The notes: a model not told the origin generated them from the letters alone. DNA of 64,000 bases from Phocoenobacter uteri (GCF_900454895.1 NZ_UGTA01000001.1:1984001-2048000), one strand, 5' to 3'. Positions 34,402 through 48,170 are shown, counted from the first letter of the stretch. Translations and numbers: made by a program.

Positions 34402-35385
34402 TTAATAACTTCTATCTACAGAAAGATAAGCGAGCGAGATTAACGCCTGTTTATATTCTGTTTCTGGTAAAATTTGAATCGCATCAACGGCTTTTTGAGC
34501 CTCTTCTTTGGCACGTTTCATTGCATAATCAAGGGATTGATATTTTTGCATAATCGCAAGAATTTGATCTAATGCGTCTCGCTTGCCACCTTGCTCAATC
34601 GCCTCACGAATAAGAGCGGACTCTTCGGCATTACCTTGTTGCATTGCGTGAAGTAATGGTAGAGTTGGTTTACCTTCGGCTAAATCATCGCCGATATTTT
34701 TACCTAATTTTTCTGCATTTGCACTGTAATCCAAAATATCATCAATTAACTGGAATGCGGTTCCTAAATAACAACCATAATCCTGCAAGGCTTTTTCCAT
34801 TTGTGGAGTTGCTTTGGAAACAATCGCCGCACATTGTGTTGCCGCTTCAAACAGGCGAGCAGTCTTACCATAAATGACCTGCATATAACTTTGTTCAGTG
34901 GTGTTAGGATCATTACAATTCATCAGCTGTTGAACTTCACCTTCTGCGATCACATTTGTTGCGTTTGACATCACTTTTAATACATCTAATGAATTGACAC
35001 TTGTCATCATCTGAAAAGAGCGAGTATAAATAAAGTCACCAACCAGCACACTTGCCGCGTTTCCAAATAATGCGTTTGCTGTTTCTTTACCACGACGCAT
35101 ATCCGATTCATCAACCACATCATCGTGTAATAAAGTAGCCGTATGCACAAATTCAATAAAAGCGGCACACGTAATATGATCTTGCCCTTGATAACCCAAT
35201 GCTTTTGCGGACAGTAACGCAATCAATGGACGAATACGCTTGCCACCACCACTAATAATATAATGCCCTAACTGATTGATCAGCACGACATCAGAATTTA
35301 ATTGATCTAAAATAGCTTGGTTCACCCCTTGCATATCGTCTTTTATCAATGCTTGAATTTGTTCAAGGGAAAGTTGTGTTGTCAT
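34402..35385 (-). CDS. ispB: Octaprenyl diphosphate synthase
   Basis: Trans-prenyltransferase that builds the octaprenyl side chain of ubiquinone and menaquinone. 327 residues. The two aspartate-rich motifs are LLHDDVVDESDMRRG and QLIDDILDYSANAEKLGKNIGDDLAEGKPTLPL broken across residues 84-98 and 211-243, and GGGKRIRP is the substrate-binding lysine/arginine block. It is monocistronic in appearance, separated from ybeD by an uptake-like motif. Confidence 0.95.
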   Translation of the reverse strand: MTTQLSLEQIQALIKDDMQGVNQAILDQLNSDVVLINQLGHYIISGGGKRIRPLIALLSAKALGYQGQDHITCAAFIEFVHTATLLHDDVVDESDMRRGKETANALFGNAASVLVGDFIYTRSFQMMTSVNSLDVLKVMSNATNVIAEGEVQQLMNCNDPNTTEQSYMQVIYGKTARLFEAATQCAAIVSKATPQMEKALQDYGCYLGTAFQLIDDILDYSANAEKLGKNIGDDLAEGKPTLPLLHAMQQGNAEESALIREAIEQGGKRDALDQILAIMQKYQSLDYAMKRAKEEAQKAVDAIQILPETEYKQALISLAYLSVDRSY

Positions 35386-35484
35386 TATTGTTCCAGTTCC
35401 ATAAAAAAGTTGGCTAATTTTACCCTAAATCATAAAAAAATGAAATCCGACCCAAGCGGTCAGATTTTTATCATTATTTACCAA

Positions 35485-36324
35485 TCACACCACAGTTTGC
35501 ACTAATGCGGAGACATCATCAGCAAAATCATTTTGTTGTGCCATTTTCACAATATCATCGTGGGAATATTGCTTTCTATTATAGAGCACGACAATACTTG
35601 TATCATTTGGCTGTAAAAAGTTGGTTTCTCCAAATTCTGTATAACGCGTTGCTCCAATACTAATGATGGCCTGCTTAGGATAATTTGATTGAGCGAGCAG
35701 TTGAGCAATATTATTCATCGGATCTTCATCGGGCTGATTATTCATTCTATCAACAATCCAATCTAATAATTGTTGATGAAAATAGCTATAACCAATAGTT
35801 GGGCTGTCCACACCATATTCTGTTAATTGCCCGTCACGTTGATGAAAACACGCAATATTATAGTTATCTAAATGTCCGCCCTGTTCAAAGCGGTCGATTT
35901 TAATCCAATTTTTACTAATCCCTTTGGAGTTTTCGCCCCAATTTTTCTTTTCACAAATTTTACGAGCATTCGGACGGCGAATTGAACAATCATTATAAGC
36001 GGTAAAATAACGAGGTTGAATTTCTACGACTTTATTATTTTCATAAACCAAATCACAAATAAGGGCGACTTCGGGTTCAATTTGTAAATGATCAACATTA
36101 TCTAAAAGCGGAAAGTTTAACGTGTCGTTTGATAAAGGATAAGTAGAAAGGAATTGTTCTGATGAATTTAACGTGTTGCTTGGCACATAGAAAGGAAAAA
36201 TTGCTTTGGGCTGAATGGCATTTTCTGTTTTGACCTTCAAAAAATCTGCCGCCTCGCCCGCTTGTTCTAAATGTCCCGCAAAATTTCCAGCGACACCTAA
36301 CCCAATAAATGATTGTTTTTGCAT
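35485..36324 (-). CDS. DUF5718 family protein
   Basis: A 279-residue protein that I recognise as the DUF5718 family, mainly from its start MQKQSFIGLGVAGNFAGHLE. Other visible segments are RRPNARKICEKKNWGENSKG and a predicted beta-rich core resembling fumarylacetoacetate-hydrolase-like folds (LQIEPEVALICDLVYE). Function unknown. No signal peptide or membrane segment. It faces away from the rRNA operon. Confidence 0.7.
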   Translation of the reverse strand: MQKQSFIGLGVAGNFAGHLEQAGEAADFLKVKTENAIQPKAIFPFYVPSNTLNSSEQFLSTYPLSNDTLNFPLLDNVDHLQIEPEVALICDLVYENNKVVEIQPRYFTAYNDCSIRRPNARKICEKKNWGENSKGISKNWIKIDRFEQGGHLDNYNIACFHQRDGQLTEYGVDSPTIGYSYFHQQLLDWIVDRMNNQPDEDPMNNIAQLLAQSNYPKQAIISIGATRYTEFGETNFLQPNDTSIVVLYNRKQYSHDDIVKMAQQNDFADDVSALVQTVV

Positions 36325-36500
36325 AATTCAGATACTCCTTAATATAAATAATGGACTTATTATAGAGAGAATATCATAAATGATAAATGCAAACTTCAAT
36401 AAATAGCGGTCAAAAATTGACACAAATTTACAAAAAAGCACCGTTTTGAATTAAATTTAATCTCTTGTTCAATTTTTTTAAACTTTTTTGCAAAAAGTGC

Positions 36501-36528
36501 TTGCGTAGTTTTTTAAAATCCCTATAAT
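36501..36528 (+). promoter_or_regulatory. rRNA operon promoter
   Basis: TTGCGT (36501-36506) and TATAAT (36523-36528) separated by 16 bases, preceded by A/T tracts (an UP-like element) and followed by a GC-containing start region. It lies about 215 bases upstream of 16S. Confidence 0.75.
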
Positions 36529-36540
36529 ACGCCACACACA

Positions 36541-36591
36541 ACGACGCACTGTTGTGAAGAAAGAAGGTTTACTAGGTGCGTCGTTGATTTT
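36541..36591 (+). promoter_or_regulatory. Hairpin with T-run in the rRNA leader
   Basis: ACGACGCA (36541-36548) pairs with TGCGTCGT (36577-36584), then GATTTTTTT-like sequence follows. It has the shape of a weak terminator and sits just before boxA. Confidence 0.5.
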
Positions 36592-36593
36592 TT

Positions 36594-36606
36594 TGCTCTT
36601 TAACAA
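36594..36606 (+). promoter_or_regulatory. boxA antitermination site in the rRNA leader
   Basis: TGCTCTTTAACAA matches the NusB/NusE boxA consensus. A second similar element, TGTTCTTTAAAAA, lies in the 16S-23S spacer at 38471-38483. Confidence 0.85.
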
Positions 36607-36742
36607 TTTATCAGACAATCTGTGTGGGCACTTGTTGATTTGACTTATTTAAAAAATATTTTGAAATTAAAGTCTTAATAAGTGTCACTGAAAATTTATT
36701 TAATAAAAATTCTATGTCAGTTTATTGAGCGATTAAACTTTT

Positions 36743-38284
<1,542 letters not shown>

Positions 38285-38371
38285 CCTGAATAAGCGACAG
38301 CGAGTGTTCACACAGATTGTTTGATGAAGTAATAAGAGACAATAAAAGAGATAAGAGTATCTCTAAATGTT

Positions 38372-38447
38372 GTCCCCATCGTCTAGAGGCCTAGGACATC
38401 GCCCTTTCACGGCGGTAACGGGGGTTCGAATCCCCCTGGGGACGCCA
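38372..38447 (+). tRNA. tRNA-Glu (anticodon TTC)
   Basis: 76 bases in the 16S-23S spacer. The acceptor GTCCCC pairs with GGGGAC, the anticodon loop is CTTTCAC, the T-loop is GTTCGAATC, and CCA is encoded. The Glu-type spacer is one of the two usual pasteurellacean forms. Confidence 0.96.
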
Positions 38448-38674
38448 TTTAAAGATATTTGTTATCTTATTGTTCTTTAAAAAATTGGAAACAAGCTGAA
38501 AACTGAAGACTTTCAAGTTTGATGTTTAATTTATTAACTTAAATTGATGAATTGAATATTAAATCTTTATGAAGTCTGAGTAAGAAACTAAAAAATAGTA
38601 TGTTGAACAAAAGCAACATACGAACTTGAGTTGTTTAATGACAACTTTAGGTGTGAAAGCACTTGAGGTTGTAT

Positions 38675-41578
<2,904 letters not shown>

Positions 41579-41681
41579 ACAACGCTCAAGTGTTTTTGGA
41601 AAGACGAATAAAGAAAGTAGAAGTAGAAGCTTGTTTTTAATTAAAGAATAAAGAAAATTAGAGAAGAATATTGAAAGATTT

Positions 41682-41799
41682 TCCTGATGGCCATAGTGCA
41701 ACGGAACCACCTGACTCCATACCGAACTCAGAAGTGAAAAGTTGTAACGCCGATGGTAGTGTGGGGTTTCCCCATGTGAGAGTAGGACACCATCAGGGT
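41682..41799 (+). rRNA. rrf: 5S ribosomal RNA
   Basis: About 118 bases. The closing stem CCTGATGG pairs with CCATCAGG, with the internal CACCTGACTCCATACCGAACTCAG typical of 5S split over positions 41709-41733. Confidence 0.95.
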
Positions 41800-41814
41800 T
41801 TTAATTTAGAGAGA

Positions 41815-41844
41815 GCCGTAACTAGAGATAGTTACGGCTTTTTT
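41815..41844 (+). terminator. rRNA operon terminator
   Basis: GCCGTAAC pairs with GTTACGGC across an 8-base loop, followed by TTTTTT. Confidence 0.93.
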
Positions 41845-42725
41845 GCGTTTGGGGGAAAGTATATAAAGAGTAAGAGTAAATACATTTTATCAGATAAAAG
41901 CTGAAATCTTTTAAGTAAATACATTCAAAATATAATTTTAAAAATATGATACAACTTACTTTTAACATAGCTTTGGTGTAAAGATGTAATTGTCAAAATG
42001 TATTTAAAAATTAAACTAATTATTTTCATCTAAAGAGAATTCAATAACTTATTTTACGTGTTTTTTATATTCGAGGAATAGGACAGTTTAATTAAAAATT
42101 TTTGATTTTATATAGCTTTACCTACTATATAAGTTTTATACTTAATTATAATTTACTTATAGTGATTTTTGAGGCTTAATTTAAAAATCTTTATAGTTAT
42201 AGGTGATGAAATTATCATAAATTCTAAAATAGATGGCGCTTGTTATATTCATAGATGTTCAATAAGAACTCTTCATTTTAACCAACTGAACTACCACTCT
42301 GCAAATATGAGTAGTTTAAATACAAACCTATACCTTACTTTCTACTTATTAAAATAAATACCTAACACTTCAAATAAAATTGAAAGCAGTTTTGTGTATT
42401 TAAATATGTAAACTAGGCACAATAATGGATTCTTATGCTAATTTATATAGTACATTTGTTAATTTCTTCGTATAGTATAATGATGATTTAAAGTATAAAT
42501 TGGAGTGAGATAGTCAAATAATGTGATAATGCTAGGTTACCAAGTGATTATAGCGGTCAAATTTTTTTAAGAATTTGCAATTTTTGAAATCTGATATTGT
42601 TAATGTGGGATCTTTTTGTTCGTAAATAATTTAAACTGAAAAGAGATTTGAGTATAAATTGAAGAAATCATTATTTTATTATTCCTCTATTTTTTGTATT
42701 AAAGAAAGATATTTTTTATAGAATC
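41845..42725. other. AT-rich intergenic stretch without a convincing gene
   Basis: Nearly 900 bases of very AT-rich DNA. I find no frame with family motifs; a 62-codon open frame at 42169-42357 has no ribosome site and runs antisense across the tRNA remnant. The stretch also holds an uptake-like AGCGGTCAAATTTTT motif at 42552, followed by GAATTTGCAA. Confidence 0.5.
42244..42306 (-). pseudogene. Probable decayed tRNA-Asp (5' half)
   Basis: Read on the minus strand, GAGTGGTAGTTCAGTTGG followed by TTAAAAT matches the acceptor end and D-arm of tRNA-Asp (GGTAGTTCAGTTGGTTAGAAT in family members, quoted in two pieces). The anticodon stem and T-arm cannot be formed from the following bases, and the D-stem has a C/A mismatch, so it is not a working tRNA. 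In some gammaproteobacteria tRNA-Asp lies downstream of rRNA operons, which fits the position but not the orientation. Confidence 0.45.
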
Positions 42726-42741
42726 TGTGAACTACGTCACA
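42726..42741 (+). promoter_or_regulatory. CRP-binding site upstream of ald
   Basis: TGTGA-ACTACG-TCACA, perfect half sites with a 6-base spacer, about 140 bases before the ald start. Confidence 0.8.
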
Positions 42742-42879
42742 GACATTTGGTTCATTAGTCAATAGAATAGGCTCTAAATGATGGATGTTAAAAAGAAGTA
42801 AATCTTCATTTTAGTGTTCACGTTTTTCTCTCAAAACAATATTGTTTGTTTTTAATCAATAAAACTAAGGAGACTTAAA

Positions 42880-43989
42880 ATGATTATTGGTTGCCCAAAA
42901 GAAGTTAAAGTTCAAGAGTATCGTGTTGGTTTAACGCCTGCCAACGTAAAATCTTATGTTGAAGCTGGTCATACGGTGTATATTGAACATAATGCAGGTG
43001 CAGAAATTGGTTTTCCAGATCAAGATTATGCTGAAGCAGGTGCTATCTTAACGGATAAAGCAACGCTCTTTAAAGAAAGTGAAATGATCATTAAAGTAAA
43101 AGAGCCTATTGAATGTGAATATGAATATTTCAGAGAAAACCAAATTCTTTACACCTATCTCCACTTAGCCGCCGATAAACCTCTAACCGATATGTTACTT
43201 GCGAAAAATATTCAAGCAATTGCATATGAAACCATTAAAACCCCAGCAGGTTTACCTTGTTTAGCACCGATGAGTATGATTGCAGGTCGTTTAGCAACCT
43301 TAGAATCTGCAAAATATATTCAAAAAACCTTTGGTGGTGCTGGTGTGTTATTAAGCGGTACAGCGGGTACACCAAAAGCGAAAGTAGTCATTTTAGGGGG
43401 CGGTGTTGTTGGTCTTAATGCAGCTCAAATCGCAATGGGTATTGGTGCTGATGTCACAATATTAGATATCAATGCAGCTCGTTTAGCTTATATTGATCAA
43501 ATCTTTGATATGAAGATTAAAACATTAACTAGCTCTCGCGGTAACATTTTAAGTTGCTTAAAAGAAGCAGATGTTGTGATTGGTGCGGTATTGATTCCAG
43601 GTGCAAAAGCACCACACTTAGTACGTCGTGAAGATCTTAAACTAATGAAAAAAGGTGCAATTTTAACTGACGTTGCAATTGACCAAGGTGGTTGTTTTGA
43701 AACTTCACACCCAACAACACATAATGATCCAATTTATGAAGTTGATGGCATTATTCACTATTGCGTAGCAAATATGCCAGGTTGTGTGGCACGTACTTCT
43801 ACGCTAGGTTTGACTGATTCAACCTTAGAATATGGTTTAAAAATTGCAAAATTAGGTGTAAAAGAAGCCTGCTTAACTGAGCCAGCATTATTAGATGGTT
43901 TGAATACTTATGCAGGTAAATGTACCTTCAAAGGTGTTTGTGATGCATTTGATATGGAATATACAGATCCAAAAGTAGCATTACAATAA
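42880..43989 (+). CDS. ald: Alanine dehydrogenase
   Basis: NAD-dependent oxidative deamination of L-alanine to pyruvate and ammonium in the cytoplasm. 369 residues. It starts MIIGCPKEVKVQEYRVGLTP with the pyruvate-binding Arg; the catalytic Lys/His region (MIIKVKEPIECEY, YTYLHLAADKPL) and the nucleotide fold VVILGGGVVGLNAAQIAMGIGA are clear. AAGGAG precedes the ATG. With the transporter downstream it forms an alanine uptake and use pair, under probable CRP control. Confidence 0.95.
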   Translation: MIIGCPKEVKVQEYRVGLTPANVKSYVEAGHTVYIEHNAGAEIGFPDQDYAEAGAILTDKATLFKESEMIIKVKEPIECEYEYFRENQILYTYLHLAADKPLTDMLLAKNIQAIAYETIKTPAGLPCLAPMSMIAGRLATLESAKYIQKTFGGAGVLLSGTAGTPKAKVVILGGGVVGLNAAQIAMGIGADVTILDINAARLAYIDQIFDMKIKTLTSSRGNILSCLKEADVVIGAVLIPGAKAPHLVRREDLKLMKKGAILTDVAIDQGGCFETSHPTTHNDPIYEVDGIIHYCVANMPGCVARTSTLGLTDSTLEYGLKIAKLGVKEACLTEPALLDGLNTYAGKCTFKGVCDAFDMEYTDPKVALQ

Positions 43990-44099
43990 CACTCAATCGA
44001 TTTAAGTTATCTAATAGATAATTTATCTTACAAAAGCATATCTTCTTATTAAATAAAATGAGAAGATATGCGTTCTAACATTAGAAAGAGAGGTATGTA

Positions 44100-45461
44100 A
44101 TGTCAAACACACAAACTGAACCACGCCAATCTTGGTCGAGCCGTTTAACTTATGTTCTTACTGTTGCAGGGGCAACGGTAGGTTTTGGGGCAACTTGGCG
44201 TTTTCCTTACTTAGTTGGTGAAAATGGTGGTGGAGCTTATGTTTTATTATTCTGTATTGCAATGATCGTCATTGGTATTCCAATGATTTTAGTTGAAAAT
44301 GTTATCGGTCGAAGAATGCAAGCAAATGCAATCGACGCATTTACTGGTACAGCAAATAATAAAAAAATTCATCCAGGATGGAAAATTCTGGGCTATATGG
44401 GATTATTAGGATCCTTTGGTATTATGGCCTATTATACAGTGCTTGGTGGCTGGGTAATTAACTTTATTGCTAACTTAGTAGGCGGAAATTTAGATTTATC
44501 ACAACCGGTTACTGCGGAATTAACACAACAGTTTTTTGCAGACCATATTACAAATGATCCTATTGCGATTATCATTTCTTCATTAGTATTTGCACTTGTG
44601 AATTATTTTATCCTTGCAAAAGGTATTATGGAAGGTATTGAACGAGCGGTTCAATATCTGATGCCAATCCTATTTGTTTGTCTATTAGTTATGGTTATCC
44701 GTAACATCACATTAGACGGGGCAATGGTTGGGATTAAATTCTATTTAGTTCCTGATTTTTCAAAAATCACTAGTGACTTATTTATTCTTGTATTAGGTCA
44801 AGTATTTTTTGCATTAAGTTTAGGTTTTGGGGTGTTAATCACACTTTCAAGCTACTTAGACAAAAAAGAAAATCTTGTTCAAACAGCTTGTATTACCGCT
44901 GTAATTAACACACTTATCGCAGTGGCAGCTGGCTTTATGATCTTTCCATCACTCTTTACTTTTGGTATTGAACCAAGCTCTGGCCCAACTTTAGTATTCC
45001 AAAGTTTACCAATCGTATTCAGTCATATGCCAGGTGGAACAATCTTTGCGATTATCTTCTTCAGCTTATTGATAGTAGCAGCACTAACAACATCATTAAC
45101 TATTTATGAGGTATTAGTTACTGCGATTGAAGAAAAAACAGATTTAACCCGTAAACAGTCAATTATTGCGACTATCGGTGGTATCTTTGTACTTGGTAAT
45201 ATTCCATCAGCATTATCATCAAGCACTTGGAAATCAATTACCATTATGGGGCGTAGCATTTTTGATACTTTCGACTATGTCAGTGGAAATATCTTATTCG
45301 TACTTACCGCATTAGGTACAGCAATCTTTGTGGGCTATGTCTTAAAAGATGAAGCGAAGAAAGAGCTTAACGCAGGGAAAACATTAACAACCCTTTGGTT
45401 TAACTACGTAAGATTTGTTATCCCAATTATTATTTTAGTGATTTTCTTTGAATCGATCTAA
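44100..45461 (+). CDS. Sodium-dependent transporter, NSS (SNF) family
   Basis: A 453-residue inner-membrane symporter of the neurotransmitter:sodium symporter family, with about 11-12 hydrophobic segments. TM1 carries the sodium/substrate motif GATVGFGATWRFPYLVGENGGGAYV (residues about 24-48), and TM6/TM8 regions show LGQVFFALSLGFGVLITLSSY. Most bacterial relatives move amino acids; because ald lies 110 bases upstream, alanine is the likely substrate by inference. Confidence 0.88.
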   Translation: MSNTQTEPRQSWSSRLTYVLTVAGATVGFGATWRFPYLVGENGGGAYVLLFCIAMIVIGIPMILVENVIGRRMQANAIDAFTGTANNKKIHPGWKILGYMGLLGSFGIMAYYTVLGGWVINFIANLVGGNLDLSQPVTAELTQQFFADHITNDPIAIIISSLVFALVNYFILAKGIMEGIERAVQYLMPILFVCLLVMVIRNITLDGAMVGIKFYLVPDFSKITSDLFILVLGQVFFALSLGFGVLITLSSYLDKKENLVQTACITAVINTLIAVAAGFMIFPSLFTFGIEPSSGPTLVFQSLPIVFSHMPGGTIFAIIFFSLLIVAALTTSLTIYEVLVTAIEEKTDLTRKQSIIATIGGIFVLGNIPSALSSSTWKSITIMGRSIFDTFDYVSGNILFVLTALGTAIFVGYVLKDEAKKELNAGKTLTTLWFNYVRFVIPIIILVIFFESI

Positions 45462-45480
45462 ATAACAGCGAACAGTAAAA

Positions 45481-45510
45481 AGGTCTTTGAGTTTTCAAAG
45501 ACCTTTTTTT
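45481..45510 (+). terminator. Terminator after the NSS transporter gene
   Basis: AGGTCTTTG pairs with CAAAGACCT across a short loop, followed by TTTTTT. Confidence 0.92.
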
Positions 45511-45640
45511 ATCTTGATTGTATCCTTAATATCTTCTCACTCCCTAAGAATTTCTTATGCTTCGACAAGCTTATCTATCGAAAAAAAGTTGCAAATTTTT
45601 TGCAAAATTTGACCGCTTTGGTCTATAATGCTTAGCTAAT

Positions 45641-45660
45641 TACTGTATAAAAAAACATAT
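45641..45660 (+). promoter_or_regulatory. LexA-like SOS box upstream of uvrD
   Basis: TACTGTATAAAAAAACATAT matches the SOS consensus TACTGTATATATATACAGTA at the CTGT half; the second half ACAT differs by one base from ACAG. It lies 18 bases before the uvrD ATG, where repression is expected. Confidence 0.5.
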
Positions 45661-45677
45661 AAAAATAGAGGTAGGCG

Positions 45678-47864
45678 ATGGATTTTTCATTATTATTAGA
45701 TGGGCTAAATGAAAAGCAACGAGAAGCGGTGGCAGCCCCAGTAGGGAACTATTTAGTATTAGCTGGAGCGGGCAGTGGTAAAACCCGTGTTTTAACTCAC
45801 CGTATTGCGTGGCTAATTGGCGTAGAAAATATTCCTGAATCTAATATTCTTGCGGTGACTTTTACCAATAAAGCCGCAACAGAAATGCGTCATCGTATTG
45901 AACATACGCTCTCTTCATCGAGCCATCGTCTGTTTGGAATGTGGGTCGGCACTTTCCATAGTATCGCCAATCGCTTATTACGTTCTCACTATCTTGATGC
46001 CAACCTTCCGCAAGATTTCCAAATTATGGATTCGGAAGATCAACATCGCCTTATCAAACGCCTGCTCAAATTACATAATATTGATGAAAAGAATTTTCCT
46101 CCTAAGCACGTAATGTGGTATATCAACGGCAAAAAAGATAAAGGGTTACGCCCACATCAAATTGATCACCAAAATGACAGTAATGAAAGAAAATTAGTGG
46201 AAATTTATCAGATTTATCAAGATGCGTGCAATCGATCAGGATTACTTGATTTCGCTGAATTACTTATTCGTGCCTATGAATTATTTAAAGATAATCCACT
46301 TATTTTAAAACGTTATCAAGAACGCTTTCCGCATATTTTGATTGACGAGTTTCAGGATACCAACCAAATTCAATATCGTTGGATCCGTCTGCTTGCGGGG
46401 CAATCGGGTAACGTAATGATTGTGGGTGATGATGACCAATCTATTTACGGTTGGCGAGGGGCTGAAGTGGAGAATATTCAACGCTTCTTAGAAGATTATC
46501 CTCACGCTCAAACAATTCGCCTTGAACAAAATTATCGTTCAACAGGGCATATTCTAAACAGCGCCAACGCCTTAATTGACAATAACAGCGATCGTCTTGG
46601 CAAAAAATTATGGACGGATAGTGGCGATGGCGATCCAGTAGAAATTTACGAGGCTTTTAATGAATTAGATGAGGCTCGTTATGTCGCCTCACAAATCAAA
46701 AGATGGTGTGAAGATGAAGGTGAGCTGAACGAATGTGCGATTTTATATCGTAGCAACAGCCAATCTCGTGTGATTGAGGAAGCCTTGATTCAAGCCAATA
46801 TTCCGTATCGTATTTATGGCGGAATGCGATTCTTCGAACGCCAAGAGATTAAAGATGCCTTGTCTTATTTACGCTTAGTGGCAAACCGTCAAGATGATGC
46901 AGCGTTTGAACGTGTCGTGAATACCCCGACGCGTGGTATTGGCGATCGTACCCTTGATGTATTACGCCAGCTTACTCGTACTCGCCAAATCACCTTATGG
47001 CAAGCAGTACAAGTGGCGATCCAAGAAGAACAACTTTCAGGGCGTGCCTCAAATGCCTTGTTACGCTTTACAGAATTGATCAACGCCTTAGACGTGGAAA
47101 CCGCAGAAATGCCCCTTTTTGAACAGACGGAATTTGTGATCAACCGTTCTGGTTTATTGGAAATGTATCAGAAAGAGAAAGGGGAGAAAGGTGAGGCACG
47201 CATTGAAAACTTAGGCGAATTAGTGACCGCTACTCGTCAATTTACTAAGCCTGATGAAGCGGAAGAGATGAGTGATTTAACCGCGTTTCTCACCCACGCA
47301 TCGCTAGAGGCGGGTGAAGCCCAAGCCTCGCCACATCAAGATTATGTAGAATTGATGACATTACACTCAGCCAAAGGGTTAGAATTCCCACGTGTGTTTA
47401 TCGTAGGCGTTGAAGAAGGGATCTTCCCAAGCGGACGCAGTTTTGAAGAAGATCGTTTGCAAGAAGAACGCCGTTTGGCTTATGTTGGGATTACACGAGC
47501 TAAGAAAAAACTAACATTAAGTTATGCTGAAAGTCGTCGCCTGTATGGTAAAGAAGAAAAACATATTCCATCACGCTTTATTTCAGAATTACCAGAGCAA
47601 CATATTCAAGTCGTCCGCTTGCGAGGCACAATCAATCGCCCAGCAAATTTTGCAAAAAGTACACAAAATCGTACCGCTTCGACGCCATCATTATTACAAG
47701 ATAGCGGTTGGAAAATGGGGCAAAAAGTGCAACATGCGAAGTTTGGGCAAGGTACGGTTATCAATGTGGAAGGCTCAGGGGAACAAACTCGCTTACAAAT
47801 TGCTTTTGTACAAAATGGCATTAAATGGTTGGTGGCAAAAATGGCGAAGTTAGACAGAGTTTAG
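45678..47864 (+). CDS. uvrD: DNA helicase II UvrD
   Basis: 3'-5' superfamily 1 helicase of nucleotide-excision and mismatch repair. 728 residues, near the usual 720. Motif I GAGSGKT (about 30-36), Ia TFTNKAATEMRHRI, II LIDEFQDTN, III VGDDDQSIYGWRGA, IV LEQNYRST, V TLHSAKGLEFPRVF and VI VGITRAKKKL are all intact. The C-terminal region has the Tudor-like GWKMGQKVQHAKFGQGTVI. The ATG follows AGAGGTAGGCG. Confidence 0.97.
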   Translation: MDFSLLLDGLNEKQREAVAAPVGNYLVLAGAGSGKTRVLTHRIAWLIGVENIPESNILAVTFTNKAATEMRHRIEHTLSSSSHRLFGMWVGTFHSIANRLLRSHYLDANLPQDFQIMDSEDQHRLIKRLLKLHNIDEKNFPPKHVMWYINGKKDKGLRPHQIDHQNDSNERKLVEIYQIYQDACNRSGLLDFAELLIRAYELFKDNPLILKRYQERFPHILIDEFQDTNQIQYRWIRLLAGQSGNVMIVGDDDQSIYGWRGAEVENIQRFLEDYPHAQTIRLEQNYRSTGHILNSANALIDNNSDRLGKKLWTDSGDGDPVEIYEAFNELDEARYVASQIKRWCEDEGELNECAILYRSNSQSRVIEEALIQANIPYRIYGGMRFFERQEIKDALSYLRLVANRQDDAAFERVVNTPTRGIGDRTLDVLRQLTRTRQITLWQAVQVAIQEEQLSGRASNALLRFTELINALDVETAEMPLFEQTEFVINRSGLLEMYQKEKGEKGEARIENLGELVTATRQFTKPDEAEEMSDLTAFLTHASLEAGEAQASPHQDYVELMTLHSAKGLEFPRVFIVGVEEGIFPSGRSFEEDRLQEERRLAYVGITRAKKKLTLSYAESRRLYGKEEKHIPSRFISELPEQHIQVVRLRGTINRPANFAKSTQNRTASTPSLLQDSGWKMGQKVQHAKFGQGTVINVEGSGEQTRLQIAFVQNGIKWLVAKMAKLDRV

Positions 47865-47865
47865 A

Positions 47866-47895
47866 TAAAAAAGGGTGCAATATCCGTATTGCACC
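47866..47895 (-). terminator. Minus-strand terminator facing uvrD
   Basis: GGTGCAATA and TATTGCACC form a 9-bp stem with a 4-base loop. The T-run is on the minus strand (six A at 47867-47872 on the plus strand), so it terminates transcription coming from the AhpD-like gene and the pseudogene; uvrD lies convergent. Confidence 0.8.
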
Positions 47896-47947
47896 AAAAA
47901 TATCAAAGAGATAAATCAATGAAAAATTTTGAGATAAGATTTAGTTA

Positions 47948-48163
47948 TTATTTATTTGATTCTGTCAAAATACGCTTGGCATCATAATGATGCCTTTGAC
48001 AAATAAGATCCCCAGCTCTTCAAATATAAGGGAATCCGTGAGCTAGGGTTGGGAAATTATCTCCCAAATTAGGTATCTAAGTTTTGATATTGTTATCAAA
48101 AAAGATAAGGTTGTAATCAAAGGCCATGATTCCTTTCCACTTTTCAATGATAGCAATTAAAGA
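47948..48163 (-). pseudogene. Decayed reading frame with two internal stops
   Basis: On the minus strand one frame reads SLIAIIEKWKGIMAFDYNL then IFFDNNIKT, a TAG stop (48079-48077), IPNLGDNFPTLAHGFPYI, a TGA stop (48022-48020), RAGDLICQRHHYDAKRIL then TESNK and TAA (47950-47948). The composition is protein-like and the frame is kept throughout, so I read it as a fragment of a broken gene. I do not recognise the family. It starts just after the AhpD-like stop codon. The hairpins seen in this DNA, such as GGCATCATAATGATGCC at 47978, may be incidental. Confidence 0.5.
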
Positions 48164-48170
48164 TCAGATC

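Noticed and set aside
42169..42357. A 62-codon open frame in the gap after the rRNA operon
   Set aside because: It has no ribosome site or recognisable motif, and part of it is the antisense of the tRNA-Asp-like remnant.
48020..48022. In-frame TGA read as selenocysteine
   Set aside because: The same frame also has a TAG stop, and no downstream selenocysteine insertion element was apparent; decay is simpler.
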